Notes under the pieces: model-generated
What the model saw: only the letters and a program-made list of their open reading frames with translations
Told to the model about the DNA's origin: nothing
Databases searched by the model: none
Part shown: positions 1 through 8,837 of the stretch, piece by piece
How the letters are laid out: each line of letters opens with the position of its first letter
How positions within the stretch are numbered: the stretch's first letter is position 1
Translations under genes and position numbers: made by a program
NCBI GenBank assembly: GCA_003327425.1
Contig: QOQW01000012.1
Span: forward strand, 115,083-179,082
DNA from: Candidatus Ozemibacter sibiricus
GTDB taxonomy: Bacteria > Muiribacteriota > Ozemobacteria > Ozemobacterales > Ozemobacteraceae
DNA length: 64,000 nt
Direction of reading: 5' to 3'

Positions 1-161
1 GGGAGGCTCTCCCTCCCCGCACAGGAGGATACCACGGATTGCCTGTTCAGGGGAGATGACGAATTTGCTTGCAACCATCGCGGGAATCACCGATACTCTC
101 AGCAGGGTTTCGTCCTGCGGCCGCCATCCAGCGGTCCGACTGGGGCCCCCTTTATCTGACC

Positions 162-1379
162 ATGGGATTGTCGATCCTTCGGAACCAACGCGATTTCCGG
201 CTGTTGTGGCTGGCGCAGCTCGTCACCTTCATCGGGGACGGGATCTTCAACACGGCCATGGTCTGGTGGCTGATCCAGAAGACCGGTTCCGGTTCGCTGG
301 TCGGACTCATCATGAGCGTGAGCTTCCTGCCGGCCATCCTGATCGGCCCGTTCGCCGGCACCCTGGCCGACCGTCTGCCGGCCCGACTGCTGCTGATCGG
401 GGCCGACCTCCTGCGCGCCGGCCTGGTCGTGTTCTTCGCCTGGCTGGCCCGGCTCGAAGCGCTCGCCGTCGAGCATCTGTTCGTCCTGTGCGGGTTGCTG
501 GCCACGGCCGGCGTCTTCCACAGCCCCACCACGCTGACGGTCATTCCCCGCGTGGTGCCCGCAGCCCACCTCGAGGAGGCGATGGCCTTGCACACCATCG
601 TGCGCGACATCGCCAAACTGGCCGGTCCGGCCATCGGCGGGATGATCATCGCCCGGTGGTCGGTGACCGAGGCATTCGCGTCGCATGCCGGCTGCCTCCT
701 CTTCTCGGCGCTGTGCGTGGCGATGATGGCGATCGGCCCCCGCCCGACGCCCGAGACCCGCGAGGGCGTGCTCGAACAATTGCTGGCCGGCTTCCGATAC
801 GTCAAGAGCCAGTCGGTGCTGCTCTCGGTGTTGACCGGGTTCGGCCTGCTCAACCTGTTCGTCGTGCCGATCATCGTCCTGCTGCCCCTGTCGGTGGCCA
901 CCGTCTTCCGGCTGGGGTCCTTCGAACTCGGTCTGAGCGAGGGAACCCTCGCCTTCGGTTCCGTGGTGACGGGCCTGCTCTTTCCCCAGCTGTTCGGGGC
1001 GATCCGCACCTCGGTCCTGCTGGTGCGCATCGTCGGGTTTTCCGGTCTGCTGTTCCTGGGCTTCGCCGTCAATCCCCTGTATGGCCTGTTCCTGGCTGGA
1101 TTGTTCCTGCTCGGCGGTTGTTTCACCGGCGTCAATGTGGCGGTTCTGACCTTGTTCCAGCGGGCGGTGGCCCCTGAGATGAAAGGCCGGTTCTTTGCGC
1201 TGGTCGAAGTGATCTGCTATGCCCTCTTCCCCATTGCCCTCGCGGCGACGGGCGCCCTGGCCGATGCCATCGGCGTGCCGGGCTGCTATGCCATCTGCGG
1301 GATCGGCACCCTCGCCTTGACCGTCCGGTTCGCCCGCATTCCCGGGCTGGCCTCGATCGACGAACGGGGCGAGGCATGA
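162..1379 (+). CDS. MFS-type exporter, EntS-like
   Basis: A 405-residue integral membrane protein of the major facilitator superfamily, probably exporting a small molecule across the inner membrane; the substrate cannot be read from sequence. It shows the usual alternation of about twelve hydrophobic segments, and the loop after helix 2 carries the MFS signature-like GTLADRLPARLLL around residues 65-80. The N-terminus NQRDFRLLWLAQ is typical of the MFS_3/EntS branch. The ORF track starts at a TTG at 69, but the ATG at 162 places the first helix correctly. The stop overlaps the start of the downstream sensor kinase by four bases (ATGA), so the two are probably co-translated, suggesting that the transporter responds to, or is sensed with, the kinase. 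Confidence 0.85.
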   Translation: MGLSILRNQRDFRLLWLAQLVTFIGDGIFNTAMVWWLIQKTGSGSLVGLIMSVSFLPAILIGPFAGTLADRLPARLLLIGADLLRAGLVVFFAWLARLEALAVEHLFVLCGLLATAGVFHSPTTLTVIPRVVPAAHLEEAMALHTIVRDIAKLAGPAIGGMIIARWSVTEAFASHAGCLLFSALCVAMMAIGPRPTPETREGVLEQLLAGFRYVKSQSVLLSVLTGFGLLNLFVVPIIVLLPLSVATVFRLGSFELGLSEGTLAFGSVVTGLLFPQLFGAIRTSVLLVRIVGFSGLLFLGFAVNPLYGLFLAGLFLLGGCFTGVNVAVLTLFQRAVAPEMKGRFFALVEVICYALFPIALAATGALADAIGVPGCYAICGIGTLALTVRFARIPGLASIDERGEA

Positions 1380-2629
1380 ACGAGCGCGGGCGGCAGGCCA
1401 TCCTGCTCGTGCTGCTGGCGGCGCTGCCGGCCATTCTCCTGGTGCTGACCTTCTGGGCCTACCATTCGTTGATGGAGAGCATGGCGTCCAGCCTGCTGCG
1501 GCAGCGGGCCATGGCGCTCACCAAACCCGGCGGGGAAGGCGTGGCTTCGGGGGCGCGGTCCTATCCCACCGCTCTGCTCGCCACCGATGGCACCCGACTG
1601 CTCGAGACCAGCCCCGACTGGCCGGCCGATTTCGATGCCGAGCGATTGTACCGTTTGCGTCAGTCCTACGGCCCGGCCGCGGCCGAAGGCATCGAGCTGT
1701 CCATGGGCGCCTCCGGCCCAGTGCTGGTCTGGGTGGTGCCCGTCGAAGATGGCTACCGGGTGGCCGTCCAGGGCAAGCGGGCCTTCTTCGCCCGTCTCGA
1801 ATCGATGCGGGTGCTGATCTGGACGGCGGGCCTGCTGCTGACCGGGGGCGGGTTCCTGCTGTTCGTCTTCTTGGCCCGTCGCCTCTCCGAGGTGTTCCTC
1901 GAAATGGAGATGAAGAATCAGGAACTGGAGCGGGCCAACCGTCATCTCGAAGAGCTGGGCACCCTCAAATCGACCTTCCTGGCCCTGGTGTCCCATGAGC
2001 TGCGCACCCCGCTCGCCCGGCTGGTCGGGCACGCCAACCTGATCCGGCAACAGGCGGCCGAGCTGCCCGAAGAGATTCGCAAACGATTCGACGAGATGAC
2101 CGTCGAGATCGAAGAACTCGGCCGGATGACCAAGAATGCGCTCGACCTCACGCGCCTGCAGTCCGAAGACCTGGCTGCCCGTCTGACTCTGGGCCAGATC
2201 GACGGCCTGGTGCGGGCGGTGGCCGAGCGGGTGAGGCCGCTGGCCGTCAGTCGGCGGCTGACCCTCGAGGTCGAGACCGCCCCGACCCCGCCCGTCAACC
2301 ACGATCCCTACCTGCTCGAACGCATCCTCGACAACCTGCTGGTCAATGCCACCAAATATTCGCCGGAAGGGGGCCGCATCGCGGTGTCGATGCTCGAAGA
2401 CGGCGATACTGTCCAGATCAGGGTCGAAAACACGGGGATTCCCATCCCGGCGGCCGATCGGGACCGCATTTTCGAGAAATTCTTCCGCCTGGAGGGCGGA
2501 CCGGATGTCCCCGGCACCGGGCTGGGCCTGTACCTGGTTCGGCAGTTCATCCTCATGATGAACGGTCGCGTCTGGGTCGAACCCCTGGAAGACGGGAACC
2601 GTTTCATCGTCACCTTGCCACTGGGATGA
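1376..2629 (+). CDS. Sensor histidine kinase
   Basis: A 417-residue membrane-bound two-component kinase. One hydrophobic helix lies at residues 8-28 and a second near 145-167, enclosing an extracytoplasmic sensing region of about 115 residues with no recognisable domain. A short coiled linker leads to the HisKA dimerisation domain, where the phospho-accepting His is about residue 207 in SHELRTPL. The HATPase domain follows, with N-box NLLVNATKYS, G1 box VENTGIPI and G2 box GTGLGLYLV. It starts inside the stop of the MFS gene, and a sigma-54 response regulator lies about 190 bp downstream on the same strand, which is the obvious partner. The family assignment is secure; the signal is unknown. 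Confidence 0.9.
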   Translation: MNERGRQAILLVLLAALPAILLVLTFWAYHSLMESMASSLLRQRAMALTKPGGEGVASGARSYPTALLATDGTRLLETSPDWPADFDAERLYRLRQSYGPAAAEGIELSMGASGPVLVWVVPVEDGYRVAVQGKRAFFARLESMRVLIWTAGLLLTGGGFLLFVFLARRLSEVFLEMEMKNQELERANRHLEELGTLKSTFLALVSHELRTPLARLVGHANLIRQQAAELPEEIRKRFDEMTVEIEELGRMTKNALDLTRLQSEDLAARLTLGQIDGLVRAVAERVRPLAVSRRLTLEVETAPTPPVNHDPYLLERILDNLLVNATKYSPEGGRIAVSMLEDGDTVQIRVENTGIPIPAADRDRIFEKFFRLEGGPDVPGTGLGLYLVRQFILMMNGRVWVEPLEDGNRFIVTLPLG

Positions 2630-2801
2630 GGCGCACGGCGAGTCCTGGCGTTCTGGCCGAGGCTCCGCGCGAGGCAAGAAACGCCCAGCGCCTGGCGTCC
2701 GGTGCCCGAGCAGTCATCAGGTGGGTCCTGGTGGGTCCTGGCGGCGGGGCGAGCATCATCGGATCGGCGACAGCCATCTGTCGGAAGAGGCCGTTTCGTG
2801 G

Positions 2802-2816
2802 TAGGATGGTGTCGCC
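2802..2816 (+). promoter_or_regulatory. -10-like hexamer abutting regulator start
   Basis: TAGGAT at 2802-2807 ends nine bases before the ATG at 2817. No Shine-Dalgarno sequence lies between them. The match at -35 is poor (CTGTCG, 18-bp spacer), so the assignment is weak. If it is used, the transcript would have a leader of about three bases, that is, nearly leaderless. Confidence 0.35.
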
Positions 2817-4208
2817 ATGCGGATTCTGATCATCGATGACGATCGGCAGCAGGCCGAAAACCTGGCCGCGCTGCTGCAGGGGCTGGGGCACCAGGCCGCC
2901 TGGCGGACCGATCCGGTCCAGGGCCTGGCGGTGCTCACCGCCGATCCCTTCGACCTGACGTTCCTGGACATGCGCATGCCCGGCATCGATGGGCTGACCA
3001 TCCTGAAGCGGGCTCTCGAACTGCGTCCCGACCTGCGGATCGTGATCCTCACCGCCTATGGCACGATCGATTCGGCCGTCGACGCCATGAAGCGGGGGGC
3101 CTTCGATTTCCTCGTCAAGCCGGTGGAGGAAGGCCGCCTGCGCGCCCTGCTCGACCTCGTCGGGAAGGCCTCCGCCATGACCCGGATGGCCCGCCTGTCG
3201 GCGCCGACCGGTCCGTCCGACGAAGTGTTCGTGGCGGCCGACCCTTCCATGCTCAAGGTCAAGGATCTGATCCGTCGTGTGGCCGCCCTCTCGACCACCG
3301 TTCTGATCTATGGCGAAACCGGGACCGGTAAGGAACTGGTGGCGCGCGCCATCCATCTCGAAAGCCCGCGCAAGGACAAGCCGTTCGTGGCCGTCAACTG
3401 CGCCAATCTGCAAGGGCCTCTCCTCGAATCCGAATTGTTCGGTCATGAGAAAGGGGCCTTCACCAATGCCGAGGCTCGCAAGCTGGGCAAGTTCGAGCTG
3501 GCCTCCGGCGGGACCCTCTTCCTCGACGAGATCGGGGAAATGCCGCTCGAGCTGCAGGCCAAACTGCTGCGCGCCGTGCAGGAGCAGGAGATCGAGCGCG
3601 TGGGCGGGGTCAGGCCGATTCGGGTCGACGTGCGGCTGGTGTCGGCGACCAACCGCGATCTGGCGGCCATGGTCGCCGCCGGTCGCTTCCGCCAGGATCT
3701 GTTCTACCGGCTCAACGTCTTCCCCCTGCGTCTGCCCCCTTTGCGCGATCGCCCCAACGACATTCCCGCCCTGGCCGACCAGATCCTTGGCGAGCTGGCC
3801 CTCACCCATGGCCGGGAGTCGCTGGCCCTCGCCCCGACCGCGCTGGCCTGGCTGCGCGAACAACCCTGGCCCGGCAACATCCGTGAACTCCGCAATGTCC
3901 TCGAGCGAGCGGCCATCATCGACGAAGATGGCCTCATCACGCTGGAAGATCTCGCCATGCCCGGGACCACCCCTTCCCCTCCTCCGGGGCCCGCCAGCCA
4001 GATGCCGTCGACCGCCGAAGGCTCCCTGAGTCTGTCCGACCGCCTCGAGGAATCCGAGCGGCAGGTCTTGATCGCCGCGCTCGAAAAACACCGGGGGAAT
4101 GTGGTGGCGGTCGCGCGTGAGCTGGGCATCCCACGACGTACCCTCTACGACCGCCTGAAACGGCTCGATCTTGAGCCTGCCCGGTTTCGCCCCGGGTTTG
4201 GCGACTGA
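2817..4208 (+). CDS. Sigma-54-dependent response regulator, NtrC family
   Basis: A 463-residue activator of RNA polymerase-sigma54. The receiver domain covers residues 1-120 with acidic pocket DDD at 7-9, phospho-acceptor Asp51 in FLDMRMPG and Lys in LVKPVEE. The AAA+ domain follows, with Walker A GETGTGKE near 168 and Walker [11 protein letters not shown]. The loop that contacts sigma54 reads GAFTNA rather than the usual GAFTGA. The C-terminus carries a Fis-type helix-turn-helix ([22 protein letters not shown]). It probably receives phosphate from the kinase just upstream. I see no sigma-54 (-24/-12) promoter nearby, so its targets are unknown. There is no clear ribosome binding site before the ATG. 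Confidence 0.93.
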   Translation: MRILIIDDDRQQAENLAALLQGLGHQAAWRTDPVQGLAVLTADPFDLTFLDMRMPGIDGLTILKRALELRPDLRIVILTAYGTIDSAVDAMKRGAFDFLVKPVEEGRLRALLDLVGKASAMTRMARLSAPTGPSDEVFVAADPSMLKVKDLIRRVAALSTTVLIYGETGTGKELVARAIHLESPRKDKPFVAVNCANLQGPLLESELFGHEKGAFTNAEARKLGKFELASGGTLFLDEIGEMPLELQAKLLRAVQEQEIERVGGVRPIRVDVRLVSATNRDLAAMVAAGRFRQDLFYRLNVFPLRLPPLRDRPNDIPALADQILGELALTHGRESLALAPTALAWLREQPWPGNIRELRNVLERAAIIDEDGLITLEDLAMPGTTPSPPPGPASQMPSTAEGSLSLSDRLEESERQVLIAALEKHRGNVVAVARELGIPRRTLYDRLKRLDLEPARFRPGFGD

Positions 4209-4384
4209 GATCGCGTTCGCTGGGGTCGCGCCTGCTCACCTGCGGGCAGGGGCCCGCCGTGCCCCTCACTCCCTTCCCGGTGCAGCGCGCGGCGGTGGCT
4301 CGGGACCCCGGCGGCCGCCGGCTTCCAGATCACTTGGGAAACCTCCTGACACTTTTCCCCTTCCCACCCCCAGGGATGAATGCA

Positions 4385-4390
4385 TATAAT
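4385..4390 (+). promoter_or_regulatory. Consensus -10 box for the debranching enzyme
   Basis: A perfect TATAAT sits 37 bases before the chosen ATG at 4427, in an AT-rich patch of a GC-rich intergenic region. No good -35 hexamer occurs 16-18 bp upstream; CTGACA at 4346 is too far. A clear ribosome binding site, GGAGG, follows at about 4412. The rest of the 218-bp gap from 4209 holds nothing recognisable. Confidence 0.5.
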
Positions 4391-4426
4391 CAAAAAGATG
4401 AAAATCATTACCGGAGGCAGGAAAGA

Positions 4427-6688
4427 ATGATGCGGCGAACGTGGTGTACCCTGGCGGCGCTGGCCCTGACCCTGTTCTTGACCGTGGGCCATGTGTGGGC
4501 CGATGCCGAACCCGGCCTGTTCCTCGACCGGATCAACCAGATGGCCCGCGACGTGCATGCCACGCAGCGGATGATGGCCTCAGAAGGCAAAGGAGGCGAG
4601 GGAACCGCCGCCGCTCTGGCCAAGGAGGCCGCCTCGGCCAACGAGTTGAAGCGTTGGCTGGCGGGGGTCGATTCCACCGACGAAGCCGAGCAGGCCTTCG
4701 ATGTCCTGCGCAAGTACGTCTACCGCGTCAGCAATGGCCCCGAGAAAAAGGCCGCCCAGATCGGTCTCGCCCAATTCGAACAGCGGGTGAAGTTCCTGGC
4801 TCAGACCGAAAATCCTGCCTTCGCTGCCTATCTCGACAAAATCGAGGCCCTGAATACCGAACTCGAAAGCAAGCAGATCAGGTTCGATGCCGGACCGGCC
4901 ACGCGCGTCCGGCAACTGGCCGATCAGGGGCCCACCGCGCGTCGCTCGGCGCGTGAGGAAGGTCTGCTGGGGGCGCACGTCGTCGGGGGCAATACCACCT
5001 TCGCCGTCTACTCGCCCGCCGCCACCGAAGTGAATGTGGTCCTGTTCAAGAAGCCGACCGATACCACCGGTACCGGCTATCCGATGAAGAAAGATGCCTC
5101 CGGCGTCTGGCGTTGCACCGTGCCCGGCAATCTCACCGGCACCTGGTATGCCTTCTCCGCCAATGGACCGGTCACCGACGGTCACCTGTTCGACCCCAAA
5201 CGCCTGCTCAGCGACCCCTATGCCTTCGCCAACTATGACCACAACGGCAAAAGCCTGATCGTCAACCGCGACTTCACCTGGACTGACCAGGGTTTCAAAC
5301 CCCCGAAACCCGAAGACCTGATCATCTATGAAGTCCATGTCAAAGACTTCTCGGCTCATCCCTCCTCCGGAGTGACCGGGGCCACGCGCGGCACCTATCA
5401 AGGGTTCCTGCAGAGCAAAGGGTTGCAGCATATCGTCGATCTGGGGGTCAATGCGGTCGAACTTCTGCCCATTCATGAATTCGACAACAACTTCGCCGGC
5501 CATCCCAACCACTGGGGCTACATGACGTCCCACTTCTTCGCTCCCGAGTGTTCCTACGCCAGCGGGAAGAACGGCGAGGCGGTCAAGGAGTTCAAGCAGC
5601 TGGTCAATGGCCTGCACAAATCCGGGATCGCCGTCATCATGGATGTCGTCTTCAACCACACCGCCGAGGGAAATGAGAAAGGCCTTCCCCTCAACTTCAA
5701 GGGGCTCGACAACCCTGGCTATTATCGCTTGACCGACGACAAGAAATTCTATTGGAACGGCACCGGGTGCGGGAACGAATTCCGCAGCGACAACCCGATG
5801 ACCCGCAAGTTGATTCTCGACAGCCTGAAATACTGGGTGCGGGAATACCATGTCGATGGGTTCCGGTTCGATCTGGCCACCATTCTCGACAAGCAGACCA
5901 TGACGGCGATCGCCAATGAACTGCCGGCCCAGACCATCCTGATCGCCGAACCCTGGGCGGCCGACTGGGCCCGCAACCAATGGGGCAAGACCGATTTCCG
6001 CAATACCAAATGGGCCAAATGGAACGATGACTTCCGCGAGAAAGTCCGCGGCCTGATGAAGGGCCAGTTCGACCGCAACGAGCTGATGACCGTCCTCGCC
6101 GGCACGTGCTTCTGGTGGACGGCCAAGCCGACCGAGAGCGTCAACTACATCGAATGCCACGATGGGGCGACCGTGTCCGACCTGTTCGGCGGCAACGTGC
6201 AGAGCCTCAAGCTGGGGGCGGTCGCCCTGCTGACCGCCCAGGGCATTCCCATGCTCCACGCCGGCCAGGAGTTCAACAAGAACAAGAAAGGCAACGACAA
6301 CTCCTACGATCAGGACAACGACATCAACTGGATCGACTGGAGCCTCCGCCAGAAAAACCAGGATCTGTACGAGTTCTATCGGGGGTTGATCGCCCTCCGC
6401 AAGGCCTATCCGAATTTCCGGCACACCACCGCGCTCAACAACCAGCACATCGAATGGCTGTTGCCGGCCAACCAGCGAGCCCTGGGCTATCGCCTCAAAG
6501 GACAGACCGATTTCCTGGTGCTGCTCAACAGCGACAGCCACGAATGGATCAGTTTCGGCCTCCCGGATGGCCTCCCCTGGAAGATCGTCTGCAACGGCCA
6601 CAAGGTCGACGTCAACGGGGGGCTCGGGACCGCCACCGGCGACTACAAGGTTCCCCCGCGCACCGCCGTCATTCTCAAAAATCGCTGA
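4427..6688 (+). CDS. Exported isoamylase/pullulanase-type GH13 debranching enzyme
   Basis: A 753-residue alpha-1,6-glucan debranching-type enzyme. The start ATG at 4427 follows a GGAGG site and gives a clean signal peptide (helix LAALALTLFL, likely cleavage after VWA near residue 25), so it acts outside the cytoplasm, probably in the periplasm. About 130 helical residues of unknown role follow, then a CBM48-like beta domain from about residue 180 (AHVVGGNTTFAVYSPAA), then the GH13 barrel. Catalytic residues are visible: nucleophile Asp482 in FRFDLA, acid/base Glu508 in LIAEPW and the stabilising Asp579 in ECHDG; the DVVFNHT motif is also present. Length and motifs fit the isoamylase/GlgX group. 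Export and the N-terminal extension are unusual for cytoplasmic GlgX, so it more likely acts on external or periplasmic glucan. Confidence 0.9.
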   Translation: MMRRTWCTLAALALTLFLTVGHVWADAEPGLFLDRINQMARDVHATQRMMASEGKGGEGTAAALAKEAASANELKRWLAGVDSTDEAEQAFDVLRKYVYRVSNGPEKKAAQIGLAQFEQRVKFLAQTENPAFAAYLDKIEALNTELESKQIRFDAGPATRVRQLADQGPTARRSAREEGLLGAHVVGGNTTFAVYSPAATEVNVVLFKKPTDTTGTGYPMKKDASGVWRCTVPGNLTGTWYAFSANGPVTDGHLFDPKRLLSDPYAFANYDHNGKSLIVNRDFTWTDQGFKPPKPEDLIIYEVHVKDFSAHPSSGVTGATRGTYQGFLQSKGLQHIVDLGVNAVELLPIHEFDNNFAGHPNHWGYMTSHFFAPECSYASGKNGEAVKEFKQLVNGLHKSGIAVIMDVVFNHTAEGNEKGLPLNFKGLDNPGYYRLTDDKKFYWNGTGCGNEFRSDNPMTRKLILDSLKYWVREYHVDGFRFDLATILDKQTMTAIANELPAQTILIAEPWAADWARNQWGKTDFRNTKWAKWNDDFREKVRGLMKGQFDRNELMTVLAGTCFWWTAKPTESVNYIECHDGATVSDLFGGNVQSLKLGAVALLTAQGIPMLHAGQEFNKNKKGNDNSYDQDNDINWIDWSLRQKNQDLYEFYRGLIALRKAYPNFRHTTALNNQHIEWLLPANQRALGYRLKGQTDFLVLLNSDSHEWISFGLPDGLPWKIVCNGHKVDVNGGLGTATGDYKVPPRTAVILKNR

Positions 6689-6705
6689 TCCTCGCGCCCA
6701 CGAGC

Positions 6706-6743
6706 CGCGGGCCGGTTCCCGATTCGCCGGGCACCGGCCCGCG
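6706..6743. terminator. Strong hairpin between convergent genes
   Basis: CGCGGGCCGGT at 6706-6716 pairs perfectly with ACCGGCCCGCG at 6733-6743 around a 16-base loop. It lies just after the debranching-enzyme stop and just before the end of the convergent membrane protein. There is no T-tract, so termination is inferred only from position and stability. Confidence 0.55.
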
Positions 6744-6763
6744 TGCTCTTCGATCGAATGGAT

Positions 6764-7885
6764 TCAGGGGCGGCTGGCCTGCCGGAGGGCCTGGATGGTC
6801 TGACCGGCCAGCTCGATCAACTCGCCCAGGGGGCGGCTGGCGGCGCCCAGCGCTTCTCCGCGCTGCTGCAGGGCGGCTCGCCACTTGGCTTCCGGACCGT
6901 TGTCCGGTTGATCGGTCAGGATGGCATGGGTGGTTCCGGCTCCCATCAGGACGGTAAGGAGATGGTCGGGGGATTGGGCAATCCAGTCAGGAAGCGGGAT
7001 TGGCGTGCCGAAGTTGATTCGCTGTCGCAGTCGGTCTTGAGAATCCCCGCGGGCGTTGACCGCCGCCAGGCAGTCGAGAAGGGCATTCTGCAGGGTTGGG
7101 GAAAAGGTCGGCGTCAGCTGGGCGGTTTCGGCGCCGATATGCACCAACAGGGTCTCGGTTTCCTCGAGCTGGCGGGAGACGTCGGCTTTGATGCGGGCCA
7201 CGGTGTCCGGGGGAACGGCCAGGCGCTCGGCCATCCGAGTGAACAGGGCTTCCTCGACGGGGGCGATCTCGTCGCAGTAGGCCAGGCTCCAGCAGCCGGC
7301 CAGAATGGCCTCGCGATGGCTGGCTTCATACCATTCAGGCACCTCGATGGCGGAGAGATCGGTCGCTTCGATCGCCTGCAATTCCTTGCGCTGAGCCGCG
7401 GATAAAGGAAGCGACAGCAGGAAATCATTCAGATATCGGCTTTCTTCGACCGTGATGACGCCATCCGCCATTTCCATCATCTGGAGGAAGGCATAGTAGG
7501 TCTTCAGAAAGTGGAAGTTGCGATGCGCCTCCTGCCACCAGCGGAAGCCGGCGACGACGCCCGCCGCTCCGACGACGCCGACCGCCGCCCCCAGAATCGG
7601 AATCCAGAGCGGCAGAACCAACCATCCTGCCCAGTACAGCAGAGACCCGCCGACCATGACCGTGCCGGCCACCTGCTCTCGGGAAGCTCGCCTGCCCCCC
7701 CGTTCGACCGTGCCTTCCAGCAGGCCGATGACGGTTGCGGCCTGGTCCTTGATCTGCTGCAGGGCTTCCCGCGGTTGTCGCGCTTTGACGAGGCGACGCA
7801 GCAGGGCCTGGACCAAATGGTGGCGCAAAACGTCTGCAGGCAGCCTCTCGTGCGTCTGTGGGCCGGGCGTCGCGGTCGCGGTCAT
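6764..7885 (-). CDS. Membrane-anchored TerB-like protein
   Basis: A 373-residue protein of unknown function. The ATG at 7885 is chosen because AAGGGGGA lies seven bases upstream; the track's longer form is unsupported. A soluble N-terminal helical part (residues 1-70) is followed by two closely spaced hydrophobic helices at about 78-120 (LLYWAGWLVLPLWIPILGAAVG and the following segment). Residues 135-240 resemble a TerB/DnaJ-associated acidic helical domain: MEMADGVITVEESRYL, then LAYCDEIAPVEEAL, the paired metal-binding-like acidic repeats of that fold. The remainder is low-complexity helical sequence. TerB-like domains occur in tellurite-resistance and membrane stress proteins, but no ter genes are nearby, so no function is assigned. 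It is probably monocistronic. Confidence 0.7.
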   Translation of the reverse strand: MTATATPGPQTHERLPADVLRHHLVQALLRRLVKARQPREALQQIKDQAATVIGLLEGTVERGGRRASREQVAGTVMVGGSLLYWAGWLVLPLWIPILGAAVGVVGAAGVVAGFRWWQEAHRNFHFLKTYYAFLQMMEMADGVITVEESRYLNDFLLSLPLSAAQRKELQAIEATDLSAIEVPEWYEASHREAILAGCWSLAYCDEIAPVEEALFTRMAERLAVPPDTVARIKADVSRQLEETETLLVHIGAETAQLTPTFSPTLQNALLDCLAAVNARGDSQDRLRQRINFGTPIPLPDWIAQSPDHLLTVLMGAGTTHAILTDQPDNGPEAKWRAALQQRGEALGAASRPLGELIELAGQTIQALRQASRP

Positions 7886-8143
7886 GGAGCAATCCCCCTT
7901 CCTTCCGGTATGGTCGTCATTCCATGATACCCGCTGCGGGGGGAAATGCAACACCGGGTGTGGCCGCCCAGCCTGGCTCTCATCTCGCAGAAGTCGACCT
8001 CGGCTGGTCGACGGGCCATGACCCGTGGCTGGCCCACCTGCTCCACGCCTTGGCGCGGCCTTATCTTGGTTGACTGGCGTGGTGGGCTCGGCGAGGCGGC
8101 ACCACGATCGACCGCGGGGCCGGCGAGGTTTCGACCATCGCTC

Positions 8144-8172
8144 TTGTCAGGCAGGTCGGAGTGTAGTAGGGT
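8144..8172 (+). promoter_or_regulatory. Candidate promoter, leaderless arrangement
   Basis: TTGTCA at 8144-8149 and TAGGGT at 8167-8172 are separated by 17 bp. The predicted transcription start falls on the GTG at 8179, so the mRNA would be leaderless. The -10 match is modest. The rest of the 290-bp gap upstream (7886-8143) holds nothing recognisable. Confidence 0.4.
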
Positions 8173-8178
8173 AATGGC

Positions 8179-8667
8179 GTGAAAACCACCATGCAGGCGA
8201 ACCGTCGTGGGCTGGGGACGATCTTGTTCCTCCTGGTGCTGGCGGCCCTGTTGGCAGGGCTTCTATACGGCTACGGCATCTTTTGCGAGAAATATTACGT
8301 CGCCCTCTATGATGCCGAAATGGTCCGGTATATCGACGTGCCTCCCTATGCCAGGCGGCTCGATCCGGCGGTCAACGACCTCAAGGGACAATGCCTGCTG
8401 GAGATCGGCACCTCCCAGGATCAGGTCAACACCTTCTTTGGAGCGATGGCCAAACGACGAGGGTTCATCTTTCGGGCCAAAGATGCCGAAGGGGAGATCG
8501 AATTCGAGGTCACCCCCCATTATCTCGTCAAAGGGACCTACAAGGGCAACCAGCTTGCCCTGCGTTGGAATCCTGTCCTTTCCGAGGCTCTCCGGCAGAA
8601 ATACGAGAAGGTCTTTCCAGGAGAGCCGCTGCCGGTCGCCACGCCAACCAAGGCTCTCAAACGGTAG
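8179..8667 (+). CDS. Small single-pass membrane protein, hypothetical
   Basis: A 162-residue protein that I do not recognise. One transmembrane segment lies at residues 13-31 (TILFLLVLAALLAGLLYGYG). The rest is a mixed alpha/beta domain of about 125 residues that is probably extracytoplasmic, including QCLLEIGTSQDQVNTFFGAMAKRRGF and a beta-rich EIEFEVTPHYLVKGTY stretch. The start is either the GTG at 8179 or the ATG at 8191; neither has a good ribosome binding site, and a promoter-like element ends six bases before the GTG. Codon use is like its neighbours. It stands alone between oppositely oriented genes. Confidence 0.65.
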   Translation: MKTTMQANRRGLGTILFLLVLAALLAGLLYGYGIFCEKYYVALYDAEMVRYIDVPPYARRLDPAVNDLKGQCLLEIGTSQDQVNTFFGAMAKRRGFIFRAKDAEGEIEFEVTPHYLVKGTYKGNQLALRWNPVLSEALRQKYEKVFPGEPLPVATPTKALKR

Positions 8668-8837
8668 CGGCCAGGGCCCGCGAATGAGGCCCGGGCCGAA
8701 TATGGCGTGGGTTGGAATCCCGGAGGAGGAGAAGGGGCGCTGGGAAGGCGCGAGCCTGGCTGCAGACAAGCGGGCCTCAAGGCCGTAGGAAAGTCGCCCG
8801 CCCAGGTTACCCCCAGGTTACCGAGCGGCAGGTCGAG

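Noticed and set aside
1-17. GGGAGG..CCTCCC hairpin at the window edge
   Set aside because: Only six pairs, no T-tract, and the upstream context is missing.
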